DNA of 64,000 bases from the NCBI GenBank assembly GCA_019425045.1, contig JAHYYI010000002.1, positions 1-64,000 of the forward strand, written 5' to 3'. The notes under the pieces are model-generated. The model worked only from the letters and a program-made list of their open reading frames with translations, ran no database searches and had not been told where the DNA came from. Below are positions 51,599 through 59,455 of the stretch, in pieces (within the stretch, counting starts at the first letter, position 1; every line of letters begins with the position of its first letter). The DNA is from Collinsella sp. (GTDB lineage: Bacteria; Actinomycetota; Coriobacteriia; Coriobacteriales; Coriobacteriaceae). The translations under genes were made by a program, and so were the position numbers.

Positions 51599-52017
51599 GC
51601 CCGTCTTCCGGTACTCCTGCGTGATCTCCCAGACCGGACGTGTGACCTTCTTGCCCGAGCCTATCGCGCGCAGCTGCTGCTCGTTGCCAATCAGGATATA
51701 GGTCTTGCCGTTGATGGTTTTGGTGACCTGGCCTTGGAAGTCGCGGCCGGCGAGCTGCGCCAGGTCCTGGGCGGCGTCTTCGACGGCGGCGTCCGTGGCG
51801 GTTTGGGCGGCGGGCTGAGCGGTGGGCTGGTTGGTTGCCGTGATGGCGTCCGCGGGAGCGGGGGCGTCGGCGGTCGCGGCGTCGCTCGTGGTTGCGGGGG
51901 CGTCGGCATCCGCGGTGACATCGGCGTTGGAGACGCTATCCGCTGAGGCACCGGAGCCGGTCGCGGCGGACGAATCCGCGGCATCGGCTCCGCTGGCCTC
52001 GGTGCTTGCAGCGGTGT

Positions 52018-52221
52018 CTACCTGGAGCGTCCCCCCCCCGCGTTTTCGGAGGTATCGGCATACGCGGTCGAAGCGGTGAGGGTGCTCATCAGCTGGCGGA
52101 CAGCGGCGGCGTTCTGGATGGTCAGCGCCTGGGAGATCTGGGGCACCGGCGATGCTTCAAACAGCATGAGTCCGGTCAGCGCTATCGCGACAGCTCGTTT
52201 CGCCCGCATGTTCTCCCCCAA
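52018..52221 (-). CDS. Signal-peptide fragment of the giant adhesin
   Basis: A 67-codon frame, MGENMRAKRAVAIALTG and onward, with a basic N-region, hydrophobic core and a probable cleavage site near AYADT. GGGGGAG precedes the ATG. It runs into the G9 tract and stops four codons later (RSR then TAG). With ten Gs it would read on into the central fragment. Confidence 0.75.
   Translation of the reverse strand: MGENMRAKRAVAIALTGLMLFEASPVPQISQALTIQNAAAVRQLMSTLTASTAYADTSENAGGGRSR
52031..52039 (-). repeat. Poly-G (G9) tract in the adhesin coding sequence
   Basis: Nine consecutive G on the coding (minus) strand, just behind the signal peptide codons. This is the longest homopolymer inside a gene in this window. 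Slipped-strand change of one base would switch the adhesin on or off. Confidence 0.85.
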
Positions 52222-52675
52222 CTGTAAGACGGCTGTTAATTACAGTTTGTAAATTCTTGCATTCCTCGATGCGTAAGGCAACAAAAAAAACGAGATTGCG
52301 GAACTCTTACTTTAGTATACCGAAGCATTTCTTAGGAGTCGTCGAAAAATCGATATCTCGGCGATTACAGTTTATTGATTCATTACTGTCGGCGGGGGGG
52401 TTATCTTGTGCGTGTTAACGTTCACGCCTCGTTGCCGCCGCACCTTTCCCCATGCGGCGACGCGACCCGTCCTGGGTAGGCTCCCATGGATGCCTACGAG
52501 TCCCTGCTCGCCCGCCGCAGCCGCCGGCCCGTCCGCTTCGTGGTGGTGCTGGTGGATACGTCGGCGCCGACGTCGCAGGACGACGGCACGCTCGCGATGG
52601 GCAACCTCCATAGTTTTGCAGTTTAATTAGTTCGATTCAGCCCTCGGCCGTATTTCCGCCTAAGCCTTTCATGGT
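52222..52675. other. Intergenic region upstream of the pilus operon
   Basis: Minus-strand TATACT at 52314-52319 is the best -10 box for the pilus operon; the -35 is weak. That would give a leader of about 85 nt, including an A8 run (52282-52290). A G7 tract lies at 52394-52400. A plus-strand 46-codon frame at 52486-52626 (MDAYESLLARRSRRP and onward) has protein-like composition and could be a small gene or a remnant; confidence in it is low. Confidence 0.4.
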
Positions 52676-53527
52676 TTAGATGGCGACGTGGTTCGCCTCA
52701 ATTGCCGCCGCCTCCTGCCTGATATAGCCGCTCATCGACGCCAGAACACGGTTTCTCAAGGAAGACACGTCGTGCTCATCGGCCCCCGCATTTCGCAACA
52801 TCGTGCAGTACTCGCGGAGGCCGAACTGAGTCGCAAAGATGGTTGGCAACATCGAGGTGTAGCGTTTATCGACTACCTCCCTGACGACAGCGCACTCTTC
52901 CTTGCCCTGCCTCACGCAGGTGCCCAAATCATCGAGCACAAGCAGGCCGCAGTTCGTCAGAGGCCGGATAGAACGCCACTTGTTTTCTTCGCCGTAGTAG
53001 CTCGATCCCATCCACGTATCGCGAACCAAGTCAGCTACAGGCACAAAAGTAACATCCAACACTGCGCCGTCCTTCAATGAGCGTTCTACTAGTGACCTCG
53101 CCAGCCAACACGCCAATGTCGTTTTCCCTGAACCACTACCGCCGCTCACCCAAAGAGGGGGAGTCTTCTTCCCTTGATAGGAAGACAGCCAGTCGAGCGC
53201 TTTCTCGGGGATACGACTCGGATCAAAACTCTCATCCGACAAGACGCTCAAGACAAGCTCCGAGAAGCCGTTGTCCCTCAACAGCGCTCCGGAGTCTGGA
53301 GGACGGCGCTTCATCTTGGGCAACCCCATTAGTCCGGCACCACGCAAGTAATCCAGCGTCTGCTTTGACATGACATTAGGACTGCCGAAACGCTCTGCGT
53401 CTTTCTCGAGCAGGGATTGAAGAAGACTCGCCTCTTCGGTCTCAGGGGTTTTCTGGGTCCCTTCTGTCGAGAATGGCTGCAAGGTCTTCGATGTCTGCTC
53501 GCTCACCAATGTGGAGAGTGTATTCAA
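52676..53527 (-). CDS. DnaC/IstB-like AAA+ ATPase (helicase loader)
   Basis: About 283 residues. The AAA+ core has Walker A SGGSGSGKTTLA and Walker B GLLVLDDLGT, followed by sensor-like ATQFGLREY, as in DnaC/DnaI helicase loaders. I choose TTG 53527 because AAAGGGGAAAC lies just upstream; a TTG at 53590 would overlap the previous gene by 149 bp and has no ribosome site. The preceding gene encodes a winged-helix protein, the usual initiator/loader pair of mobile elements, so the pair may support replication of the excised circle. Confidence 0.82.
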   Translation of the reverse strand: MNTLSTLVSEQTSKTLQPFSTEGTQKTPETEEASLLQSLLEKDAERFGSPNVMSKQTLDYLRGAGLMGLPKMKRRPPDSGALLRDNGFSELVLSVLSDESFDPSRIPEKALDWLSSYQGKKTPPLWVSGGSGSGKTTLACWLARSLVERSLKDGAVLDVTFVPVADLVRDTWMGSSYYGEENKWRSIRPLTNCGLLVLDDLGTCVRQGKEECAVVREVVDKRYTSMLPTIFATQFGLREYCTMLRNAGADEHDVSSLRNRVLASMSGYIRQEAAAIEANHVAI

Positions 53528-53930
53528 TGTTTCCCCTTTCTGTTGGATGACACGGATGACATGCTTGAGATGACAATGTTGGCGCGTCAAAACCTTCGCT
53601 GGGTGACAGGCTTGTCGTCACGCTCGCGGCAGGTCTGTCACCTGACAAGGTTGTCAGGCGACAGATGCTGAATTCGCTTCCTCCTCGTATGAGTGCGTGC
53701 TTGATGAGACCTTCACTCTCAAGGTCGTCCACCGCCCGCTGAACAGTGCGAACAGATAAACCCAAACGTTCAGACAGCCAACGCTGGCTTACTCCGACCT
53801 TGTTTCCACAAGCAAAAGCACGTGAATGAAGCCAAAAATAGATCGCTACAGAACTTCCCCTGAGCTTGGCGAGCTTTGGAGCAACCGCATCGGCATCGCC
53901 CTCGAAATTAGGCGTGAACAGATCTTTCAT
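53442..53930 (-). CDS. Winged-helix replication-initiator-like protein
   Basis: A 162-residue protein. A winged HTH at about 15-95 includes VSQRWLSERLGLSVRTVQRA followed by VDDLESEGLI, as in GntR-like and phage replication initiator domains. The C-terminal half is Ser/Pro-rich with CHPCHPTE. The loader gene begins inside its 3' end in another frame. Probably an initiator or a regulator of the replication module. Confidence 0.7.
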   Translation of the reverse strand: MKDLFTPNFEGDADAVAPKLAKLRGSSVAIYFWLHSRAFACGNKVGVSQRWLSERLGLSVRTVQRAVDDLESEGLIKHALIRGGSEFSICRLTTLSGDRPAASVTTSLSPSEGFDAPTLSSQACHPCHPTERGNIEYTLHIGERADIEDLAAILDRRDPENP

Positions 53931-53943
53931 GGTCTTCTCCCCG

Positions 53944-54159
53944 CTAGTCTACGTCGGAGTCCTTGGGGCTCGCGGAGCGAATGTACTCCTCGACCCACTC
54001 ACGGCGAATGCGATAACTTCGCCCACAGCGGATAGCGCGAATCTTGCCTTCACGAACGTACAAATAGACCGTCTTCTCGTGAAGGCCCAGAAATTTTGCA
54101 ACATCGACTACGTGCAACACGTCAGGGAGACAAAACTCTCGATGATCAAAGCAGTCCAT
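53944..54159 (-). CDS. xis: Excisionase-like HTH protein (MerR/Xis family)
   Basis: About 71 residues. HTH_17-type domain: VVDVAKFLGLHEKTVYLYVR, then GKIRAIRCGRSYRIRREWVE. AGGAG lies 6 nt before ATG 54159, better than ATG 54165. Such proteins bend DNA to direct excision by tyrosine integrases. It leads the minus-strand replication operon and is divergent from the gene next to the integrase. Confidence 0.8.
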   Translation of the reverse strand: MDCFDHREFCLPDVLHVVDVAKFLGLHEKTVYLYVREGKIRAIRCGRSYRIRREWVEEYIRSASPKDSDVD

Positions 54160-54172
54160 TAGCATCTCCTAG

Positions 54173-54204
54173 AATGGATTGGTGTTCCTTTTCCATCCAT
54201 TTTT
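54173..54204. promoter_or_regulatory. Inverted repeat between divergent xis and integrase operons
   Basis: AATGGATTGG and CCATCCATT, centred at about 54188 between the divergent genes. It could be an operator for the Xis-like or winged-helix protein, controlling the choice between integration and excision. Confidence 0.4.
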
Positions 54205-54256
54205 TTGTGATACCATGAATGAGAAATGAAAGTCAATAGTTGGATTGGATTAGATT

Positions 54257-55504
54257 TTGAGTCCATTAGTTAACTATGAACGCCTGCCCCTGTCGCTTCG
54301 CCAGCCCATCAAGCTCGAAGTCAATGCTGCAAGACCGTGGTTGCGCTACAACTTTGACCGGCTGTGGGGAACCAGCACCGATGGCGAGCGTTTCGCATAC
54401 TATGTCGAGCATGGCAAACCCACTGTTATGCAATTCGAGCATCTGGAAAACGAGTTCTTCGCAAGCAGCCTTCAGAAGGTCAACGTCGAGCGCACGGAGA
54501 GCATCGTTCGTTTCTGTGAGCGTTACGGCTTCCCCGTTTCCAGCGGCTACGACGGCGCTCAGCGTCTTTCTCTTTTCCGCAACCGTTTCAAACTCCTCAA
54601 GACAGACTTTCAGCCGTTCAGGAGCGAATGGGGCATTCTGGCAAGCGAGAGCGCATCCGCCGCAGGCATCCCCTTGTTCAGTAGCGCCTACTCAGGAGAC
54701 GACGAAACGCTACTGGGACGCAGGCCGTACTTTCTCTCCGAGGAAGCTCGCCGTATCCATCTAGATGACCGCTCGGTCGTGGGAGCTATTTCCGAAGCGG
54801 AGGTAATTCAGACGATACGGGCCCTCCAGGTATCGACCGCCTTGATTACCGCCGTTGCATATGGCTTGGAAAACACCGACACCTGGGGTGCCGACGATGT
54901 CGCCGATTACCTTTGTGACCGCTCGCACATGGCACAGAGCGGCATTAGCTTTTTCCTTCTCTCCAACAGCGACGCTCTATTGGATAACACTCGCCTTAAG
55001 TCATACGATTCGCTCATTCTCGAGAGTCCAGAGTTCAAGTCGATGGTGCAGCAAGGTGAAGATGCGGGCTTCAACACACGAGAAAGCTATACATCAACTC
55101 TTGCGGATGGACTGGTGATCGCATCAAACACTGCAATCTCCTTCCTAGCGAACTCTCTCCTCTCTTATCGCTTTGATGGGACAGGCGAAACTCCCGATGA
55201 AGCCGAAGGCGACAGCGGTGGACCCCTCGCCGCTTGGTCCCACGCGCTTAAAAAAACTCACCGAAGTCCGACGGGCATACATTCCTACGGTTCCCTCTCC
55301 GAGGCGATCATCTCCCAGTTCGGCCTCCTCTACGACGACCCCGCCGAATGGCGCACCTGCGATAACTGCGGACGAATCTTCAAGAAATACCGCGAGGAGA
55401 AGCCAGGCAGGGTGATTCAGAAGACTCGCTTCTGCAAGCGCAGCTGCGCCAACGCCTACAGCAAGAAGAAATCCCAGGGGCTCATTACCGAGCAATCGGT
55501 TTGA
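54257..55504 (+). CDS. Hypothetical protein with C-terminal zinc-ribbon (CGNR-like), integrase-linked
   Basis: A 415-residue soluble protein I do not recognise. Residues about 1-365 are mixed alpha/beta with no known motif. The C-terminal 55 residues have CDNCGRIFKKY and, 18 residues on, FCKRSCANAYSKKK, a four-Cys zinc ribbon like those at the end of CGNR-type and some phage proteins. It starts with TTG 54257 and ends 44 bp before the integrase start, so it is probably co-expressed with it. It could be a regulator of the element or a cargo (defence) gene. Confidence 0.6.
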   Translation: MSPLVNYERLPLSLRQPIKLEVNAARPWLRYNFDRLWGTSTDGERFAYYVEHGKPTVMQFEHLENEFFASSLQKVNVERTESIVRFCERYGFPVSSGYDGAQRLSLFRNRFKLLKTDFQPFRSEWGILASESASAAGIPLFSSAYSGDDETLLGRRPYFLSEEARRIHLDDRSVVGAISEAEVIQTIRALQVSTALITAVAYGLENTDTWGADDVADYLCDRSHMAQSGISFFLLSNSDALLDNTRLKSYDSLILESPEFKSMVQQGEDAGFNTRESYTSTLADGLVIASNTAISFLANSLLSYRFDGTGETPDEAEGDSGGPLAAWSHALKKTHRSPTGIHSYGSLSEAIISQFGLLYDDPAEWRTCDNCGRIFKKYREEKPGRVIQKTRFCKRSCANAYSKKKSQGLITEQSV

Positions 55505-55548
55505 GATAGCACCGTCAGCCACCAACGCACCGAAAGGAGGTGAAAACC

Positions 55549-56766
55549 ATGAGAACAGTCAGCAAAGGCTACGACCCCGTGAAGCGCGGCAAGGACTCCT
55601 GGCTGCTCAGGGTCAGCGTGAGCGAGGACGGCAAGTCCTCTAAGCGCTTGAACAAGACCGTCCACTGCCGCACCAAGACCGAGGCAAAGCGCCTGCTAGA
55701 GGAGTGGCGCGTCGAGCTCATGACGGCCCGCACGCGCATGGACCGCTCCAACAAAACCCTTGAGGAGTTCCTGCGCGAGCACGTCACCTACCTGCACGAC
55801 GTGAAGCACCTGAGCGCCAACACGATTCGCGGTTACCGCGACATCGTCGAGACGCGCTGGGTACCGAGACTCGGCACGACCCTGCTAAAAGACTTGAAGC
55901 CCTACATGATCGAGGATCAGCTGGCATGGATGCGCCAAAGCGGCGGCCTCAACGGCAAGCCCCTCTCTGGCAACACCTGTCAGAAAGCCCTTTCGTTCCT
56001 GAAGACCGCGCTCAAACGCGCCCGCCGCCTCGAATACATCGAGTCCAACCCCTGCGAGCTTGTGGACGTCCCGTCCAAGGAGAAGAAGGAGGTTCGAGTC
56101 ATCGATGAAAACGAGGTATCCCGCATGAAAATTGCCCTGCTCGGATGCCCGGACTACCGCTTCGCAGCCGCCACAAACCTCGCGCTCGACACGGGTATGA
56201 GACGCGGCGAGCTGTGCGCCCTCAGGTGGCGCGACGTCGACCTCGATGGAGGCGTCATCCGCGTCCGCCGAGCGCTCGCCGAGGCGCGCGCGACGGACAC
56301 CTACTGCGGCGAGACCCTGGAGGAGAAGCTGCCCAAGAGCAACCGCTCGAACAGGGACGTCACCATCCCCGAGGGGACGGTCGAATTCCTGCGCCATCAC
56401 AAGCAGATGCAGCTCTATCGCCTGATGTACAACGACATCGAGCAGGGCGAGGACACCCCCGTGTTCTGCAGTGACCTCGGCGAGCTCTACCGCCCGTCGA
56501 AATTCACGAGCGACTTTAGCCGCTTCGCCCGGCACAAGTCATTCGCGGTCACGTTGCACGGCCTGCGCCACACGCACGCCAGCCTTCTCCTGAAAAAGGG
56601 CGTCTCGATACAGTACGTCTCCGCCCGTTTGGGCCACGAGAGCATCGAGATCACCTACAAGACCTACTCGCACTTCCTGCCGGGAGACGACGGCGGGTCT
56701 TCGGAGAAGTGGGGCGAGTTAGCCGCGCTGCCGAAGGACATCTTCGGCCTGCTTCCCGCTGCCTGA
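55549..56766 (+). CDS. int: Tyrosine recombinase (site-specific integrase)
   Basis: A 405-residue protein. N-terminal arm-binding region (about 1-60), SAM-like core-binding domain (about 65-170), catalytic domain (about 175-390). The catalytic set is complete: Arg in TGMRRGELCALRW, a Lys in the following beta hairpin, HGLRHTHAS, GHES and Tyr in YKTYSHFLP. ATG 55549 has AAAGGAGG 8 nt upstream. It lies about 105 bp from attR and is transcribed toward the tRNA gene, the normal layout of tRNA-targeting elements. Confidence 0.95.
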   Translation: MRTVSKGYDPVKRGKDSWLLRVSVSEDGKSSKRLNKTVHCRTKTEAKRLLEEWRVELMTARTRMDRSNKTLEEFLREHVTYLHDVKHLSANTIRGYRDIVETRWVPRLGTTLLKDLKPYMIEDQLAWMRQSGGLNGKPLSGNTCQKALSFLKTALKRARRLEYIESNPCELVDVPSKEKKEVRVIDENEVSRMKIALLGCPDYRFAAATNLALDTGMRRGELCALRWRDVDLDGGVIRVRRALAEARATDTYCGETLEEKLPKSNRSNRDVTIPEGTVEFLRHHKQMQLYRLMYNDIEQGEDTPVFCSDLGELYRPSKFTSDFSRFARHKSFAVTLHGLRHTHASLLLKKGVSIQYVSARLGHESIEITYKTYSHFLPGDDGGSSEKWGELAALPKDIFGLLPAA

Positions 56767-56790
56767 TTCTCATTGTTTGCCATGGTTTAC

Positions 56791-56830
56791 TGCCACAATT
56801 CTGCCACAAGCCCTAAAAAGGGCTGCCACA
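56791..56830 (+). promoter_or_regulatory. Candidate integrase arm-type sites, right end
   Basis: TGCCACA at 56791, 56802 and 56824. They match the three copies inside the left end; both groups lie between the att core and the nearest gene. Confidence 0.6.
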
Positions 56831-56833
56831 ACA

Positions 56834-56865
56834 AGAAAAAAGGCCAGCCGACTAAGCGGCTGACC
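56834..56865 (-). terminator. Element-supplied terminator now serving tRNA-fMet
   Basis: On the minus strand GGTCAGCCG, loop, CGGCTGGCC, then TTTTTTC. It lies just past the 3' end of the restored tRNA gene, replacing the chromosomal terminator stranded at 35895-35934. Confidence 0.75.
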
Positions 56866-56872
56866 TCTAACT

Positions 56873-56920
56873 TCTTGGTCGCGGGGGCAGGATTTGAACC
56901 TACGACCTCCGGGTTATGAG
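56873..56920. repeat. attR: 48-bp direct repeat within tRNA-fMet
   Basis: Identical to attL (35942-35989). It forms the 3' half of the intact tRNA, so integration restores a functional gene. Confidence 0.92.
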
Positions 56921-56952
56921 CCCGGCGAGCTACCAGACTGCTCCACCCCGCA
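56876..56952 (-). tRNA. tRNA-fMet (initiator, anticodon CAT), integration target
   Basis: A 77-nt gene including encoded CCA. The anticodon stem has three consecutive G-C pairs (GGG before and CCC after the CTCATAA loop), the hallmark of initiator tRNA. The 1:72 position is a weak U-G instead of a strong pair, also initiator-like. D arm GAGCAGTCTGGTAGCTC and T arm GGTTCAAATCC are standard. Confidence 0.93.
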
Positions 56953-57104
56953 ATGTCTGGGCGCCTCATGTGCGCAAGAAAGAATATTACGCGGGAGTTC
57001 GGTAAGCGGCAAGGAAAATCTCGTAGAGCATAATTCCTTCATATTTAAACCCCTCAGCCCATATCACCGTAAGCGAATCGCGGCTCAGCGGCCCCGACGG
57101 CACG

Positions 57105-57112
57105 TATACAAT
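57105..57112 (+). promoter_or_regulatory. -10 region for coaX
   Basis: TATACAAT, about 37 bp before the coaX start codon. No convincing -35 was seen. Confidence 0.45.
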
Positions 57113-57148
57113 GGTGCGCGTCCTTTTATGCCGACACCGGGAGTAGAC

Positions 57149-57922
57149 ATGCTGCTCGCTATCGATATGGGAAACACGCAGACGGCCATGGGCCTGTTTG
57201 ACGGAGACGAGCTGGTGCAGTCGTGGCGCATGCCCACCGACCGCTCCTACACCGCCGACGAGATCCATGTGCGCCTGATGGGTTTCTTTAAGATGTACGA
57301 CCTCTCGCTCGACGCGGTCGACGCGATTGCCTTTGCCGGTGTGGTGCCGCAGCTCTCGCGCGAGTGGCACGCCGTGGCCGACCGCATCGCGGCGGACGCC
57401 ATCGTCATCGGGCCGCAGACGGCCGCCGTGACCAAGCTGCGCGCGGCGCGCCCCCAGGCCGTGGGTGCCGACCGCGTTGCCAACGCCGTCGCCGCCGAGA
57501 CCTTCTACGGCGCCCCGGCGATCGTGGTGGACTTTGGCACCGCAACCAATATCGACGTCATCGACGAGGACGGCTATTACATTGGCGGAGCGATTGCGCC
57601 GGGCATCCGTATCTCCATGGACGCGCTCGCCGCCCGAGCCGCCAAGCTCGCCAGCGTTCCGCTCGAGGCGCCCGAGCACGCCATCGGCCGCGACACCGAG
57701 GAATGCATCAAGGTCGGCGCCGTGATGGGCGCCGCCGCCATGGCCGAGGGCCTGGTCGCTCGCATGAAGCGCGAACTGGGCCGCGAGGATGCCACCGTTA
57801 TCGCCACGGGCGGTCTCGCCGGCATTGTCGCCGATTCGACCGATGCCTTCGACGTGGTCGACGGGCAACTCACCATCAAGGGCATCTGCGAAATCTACCG
57901 CCGCATGCAGGAGCTGGGATAG
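57149..57922 (+). CDS. coaX: Type III pantothenate kinase
   Basis: A 257-residue cytosolic enzyme that phosphorylates pantothenate, the first step of coenzyme A synthesis. ASKHA fold: phosphate loop LLAIDMGNTQTAMGLF at the N-terminus, GADRVANAVAA and VDFGTATNIDVID near 115-135, GGAIAPGI near 150, and ATGGLAG near 220. ATG 57149 has GGGAG 6 nt upstream; ATG 57128 is less likely. Monocistronic, ending before a palindromic terminator. Confidence 0.93.
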   Translation: MLLAIDMGNTQTAMGLFDGDELVQSWRMPTDRSYTADEIHVRLMGFFKMYDLSLDAVDAIAFAGVVPQLSREWHAVADRIAADAIVIGPQTAAVTKLRAARPQAVGADRVANAVAAETFYGAPAIVVDFGTATNIDVIDEDGYYIGGAIAPGIRISMDALAARAAKLASVPLEAPEHAIGRDTEECIKVGAVMGAAAMAEGLVARMKRELGREDATVIATGGLAGIVADSTDAFDVVDGQLTIKGICEIYRRMQELG

Positions 57923-57956
57923 AGTAAACGCCAGGTCGCAGCAACCAGTCTCCAAT

Positions 57957-57999
57957 CCTATTCCTCAAAATCGAAAATTTTTCAGTTTTGAGGAATAGG
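57957..57999. repeat. Palindrome P1 flanking the AAA/DUF4143 gene (also terminator-like)
   Basis: CCTATTCCTCAAAA and TTTTGAGGAATAGG, 14-bp arms, centre TCGAAAATTTTTCAG, followed by TTTTTT on the plus strand. Between convergent coaX and the ATPase gene. Near-identical copies at 59231 and 59317. Confidence 0.8.
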
Positions 58000-58007
58000 A
58001 TTTTTTG

Positions 58008-59204
58008 CTAAGCCTCGCCGCACAACCACCTCGCCAGGTCCACGATCTGCACCCCATCGCGATCCGTGGCCTCGTGATGTGTGCGGGCAAGAATCATCTT
58101 GGGATACGCATCGCCAATGCTCAGCAGTGGCGAAATCTCGCGTTCAAACGTCTTATCCGAGCTGATGTCGTCGCTCACCTGAATGTAGAGCTTCTCGCTT
58201 CGCTTGATTGCTACAAAGTCTATTTCCTTTTTATAGAGCACACCGACGTATACCTCGTATCCGCGGCGCAGCAGCTCGATGGCCGCCATGTTCTCGTATA
58301 CGCGTCCCCAATCCATATCACGTGTACCAAGCAGTGCGTATTTGAACGCGTGGTCTGCCAGGTAATACTTCTCGCCGCTCTTAAGGTATTTTTTGCCGCG
58401 AATGTCGTACCGACGAATTTTATAGAAGGCAAACGCATCGCACAGGTACCCCATGTACGTGCCGACCGTCTTGTTCGTAATCTTTAGCCCATCCGCATTC
58501 AAAACATCTGTAATGTTGCGTGCCGACGTTATGTTGGAGACGTTGTCCATCATGTAATCGGCAATGCGCAGCAGTGCCGATTCGTTTCTCACGTTATGCC
58601 GCTGCACGATATCCCTCACGATGAGCGTTTTGAAGACATTGGAGAGATATTGGTAGCGCTGCTCCTGCAGTGGATAAGGGTAAGAGCCGGACATACCGCC
58701 GGTTCTCGCGTACTCATCGAAGTCGCGATCGACCTCGCCCTCGTCACTATAAAAGCGATACTCCTCAAACGAGAATGGGAAAACCTCGATCTCGAACGTG
58801 CGCCCCGTAAAGAGCGTCGACAGATCGCTCGACAGCAAAAAGGCGTTCGATCCGGTGATGAAGATGTCGTACTGCTCGGATGCATGGAGGCTGTTGATCG
58901 CGCGTTCAAAGCCGTCGCACATCTGAACCTCGTCGATAAGCAGGAAGTTTTGCTTGTCGGACACTCGATGCTCTTTCACATAGGCGAGCAGGGCATGATA
59001 TTCGAGCAGGCCCTCGAACTCGTCGAGGTTGTAATTGATATGGATGACATTCGAATTGGACAGATTTGCCTCCACGTAATCGCGGAGGGCCTCGAGCAAT
59101 TTTGACTTACCGCTACGGCGAATGCCCGTTATGACCTTGATGTCCGGTACGCCAATAAGGCTCGTCAACGTGTCCATATATGACGTTCTATTGATGAGTT
59201 TCAT
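58008..59204 (-). CDS. AAA_14 ATPase with DUF4143 (nuclease-like) domain
   Basis: A 398-residue protein. AAA_14 domain about 1-170: Walker A TGIRRSGKSKLLE near 29, Walker B NFLLIDEVQMCD near 90, sensor ITGSNAFLLS near 117. DUF4143 about 205-360 contains EIDFVAIKRSEKLYIQV, matching the E/D...D...QxK-type core of PD-(D/E)XK-like folds. The family is common and multicopy in gut bacteria, with no settled function. Palindromes P1 (9 bp past its stop) and P2/P3 (27 and 113 bp upstream) bracket the gene. AT-richer than its neighbours, so probably acquired. Confidence 0.85.
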   Translation of the reverse strand: MKLINRTSYMDTLTSLIGVPDIKVITGIRRSGKSKLLEALRDYVEANLSNSNVIHINYNLDEFEGLLEYHALLAYVKEHRVSDKQNFLLIDEVQMCDGFERAINSLHASEQYDIFITGSNAFLLSSDLSTLFTGRTFEIEVFPFSFEEYRFYSDEGEVDRDFDEYARTGGMSGSYPYPLQEQRYQYLSNVFKTLIVRDIVQRHNVRNESALLRIADYMMDNVSNITSARNITDVLNADGLKITNKTVGTYMGYLCDAFAFYKIRRYDIRGKKYLKSGEKYYLADHAFKYALLGTRDMDWGRVYENMAAIELLRRGYEVYVGVLYKKEIDFVAIKRSEKLYIQVSDDISSDKTFEREISPLLSIGDAYPKMILARTHHEATDRDGVQIVDLARWLCGEA

Positions 59205-59230
59205 TGGTGCCTCCCTGCGGTCTTCTATCG

Positions 59231-59271
59231 CTATTCCTCAAAAACGAAAATTATTCAGTTTTGAGGAATAG
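59231..59271. repeat. Palindrome P2 upstream of the AAA/DUF4143 gene
   Basis: CTATTCCTCAAAA and TTTTGAGGAATAG around ACGAAAATTATTCAG. Same arms as P1 and P3 with a slightly different centre. Located 27 bp upstream of the ATG. Confidence 0.8.
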
Positions 59272-59316
59272 ACTCTGCAACGAATATACCTCGTTAAAGG
59301 CCGAGCTGGCTTAATT

Positions 59317-59358
59317 CTATTCCTCAAAATCGAAAGATTTTCAGTTTTGAGGAATAGG
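59317..59358. repeat. Palindrome P3 upstream of the AAA/DUF4143 gene
   Basis: CTATTCCTCAAAA and TTTTGAGGAATAG around TCGAAAGATTTTCAG. Starts 86 bp from the start of P2, in the same orientation. Confidence 0.8.
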
Positions 59359-59379
59359 GTGCTGACAACCCATTCCCCA

Positions 59380-59428
59380 GACAACAAGACCCTCCCCAGC
59401 ACAGGCCGAAGAGGGCTTCGTTGTCATC
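59380..59428 (-). terminator. Imperfect hairpin downstream of the biotin-ligase-like gene
   Basis: On the minus strand GACAACGAAGCCCTC pairs imperfectly with GAGGGTCTTGTTGTC. No strong T-run. Possible terminator of the folP-folK operon. Confidence 0.35.
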
Positions 59429-59455
59429 GCTATCTTTGAGCGCGGGCACCTCGCG

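Larger units (their letters stand above)
43932..52221 (-). pseudogene. Giant LPXTG surface adhesin/pilus tip gene, interrupted by two single-base frameshifts
   Basis: Three consecutive frames belong to one gene. Adding one G at the G9 tract (52031-52039) and one at the G4 run (47534-47537) gives a single frame of 2,764 codons. The product would have a signal peptide, an Ala/Thr/Asp-rich linker and about thirty GLUG-like repeats (AGGFAG, AGGYVG and variants). A Cna-B-type domain and the sorting signal LPDTGG with hydrophobic helix and RRRR follow. The repeats suggest a long beta-solenoid stalk. As first gene of the pilus operon it would be the tip adhesin. The tract lengths could reflect true phase variation, decay or base-calling error; sequence alone cannot tell. 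Confidence 0.8.
35942..56920. mobile_element. 21-kb integrative mobilizable element in tRNA-fMet, carrying a pilus operon
   Basis: Ends are defined by a 48-bp direct repeat: attL 35942-35989 and attR 56873-56920, the latter inside a complete tRNA-fMet gene. A tyrosine integrase lies just inside attR, with TGCCACA repeats inside both ends. Mobilisation genes (mobC-like, coupling ATPase, relaxase) are at the left, the sortase pilus operon in the middle, and initiator-like, DnaC-like, Xis-like and Int genes at the right. No VirB4 or other type IV secretion channel genes are visible, so it is probably mobilised by a helper rather than self-transmissible. Confidence 0.88.

Noticed and set aside
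52372..52630. Frames on both strands around the G7 tract
   Set aside because: Arg- and Trp-rich products typical of out-of-frame GC-rich DNA; only a possible small plus-strand frame at 52486 is mentioned.
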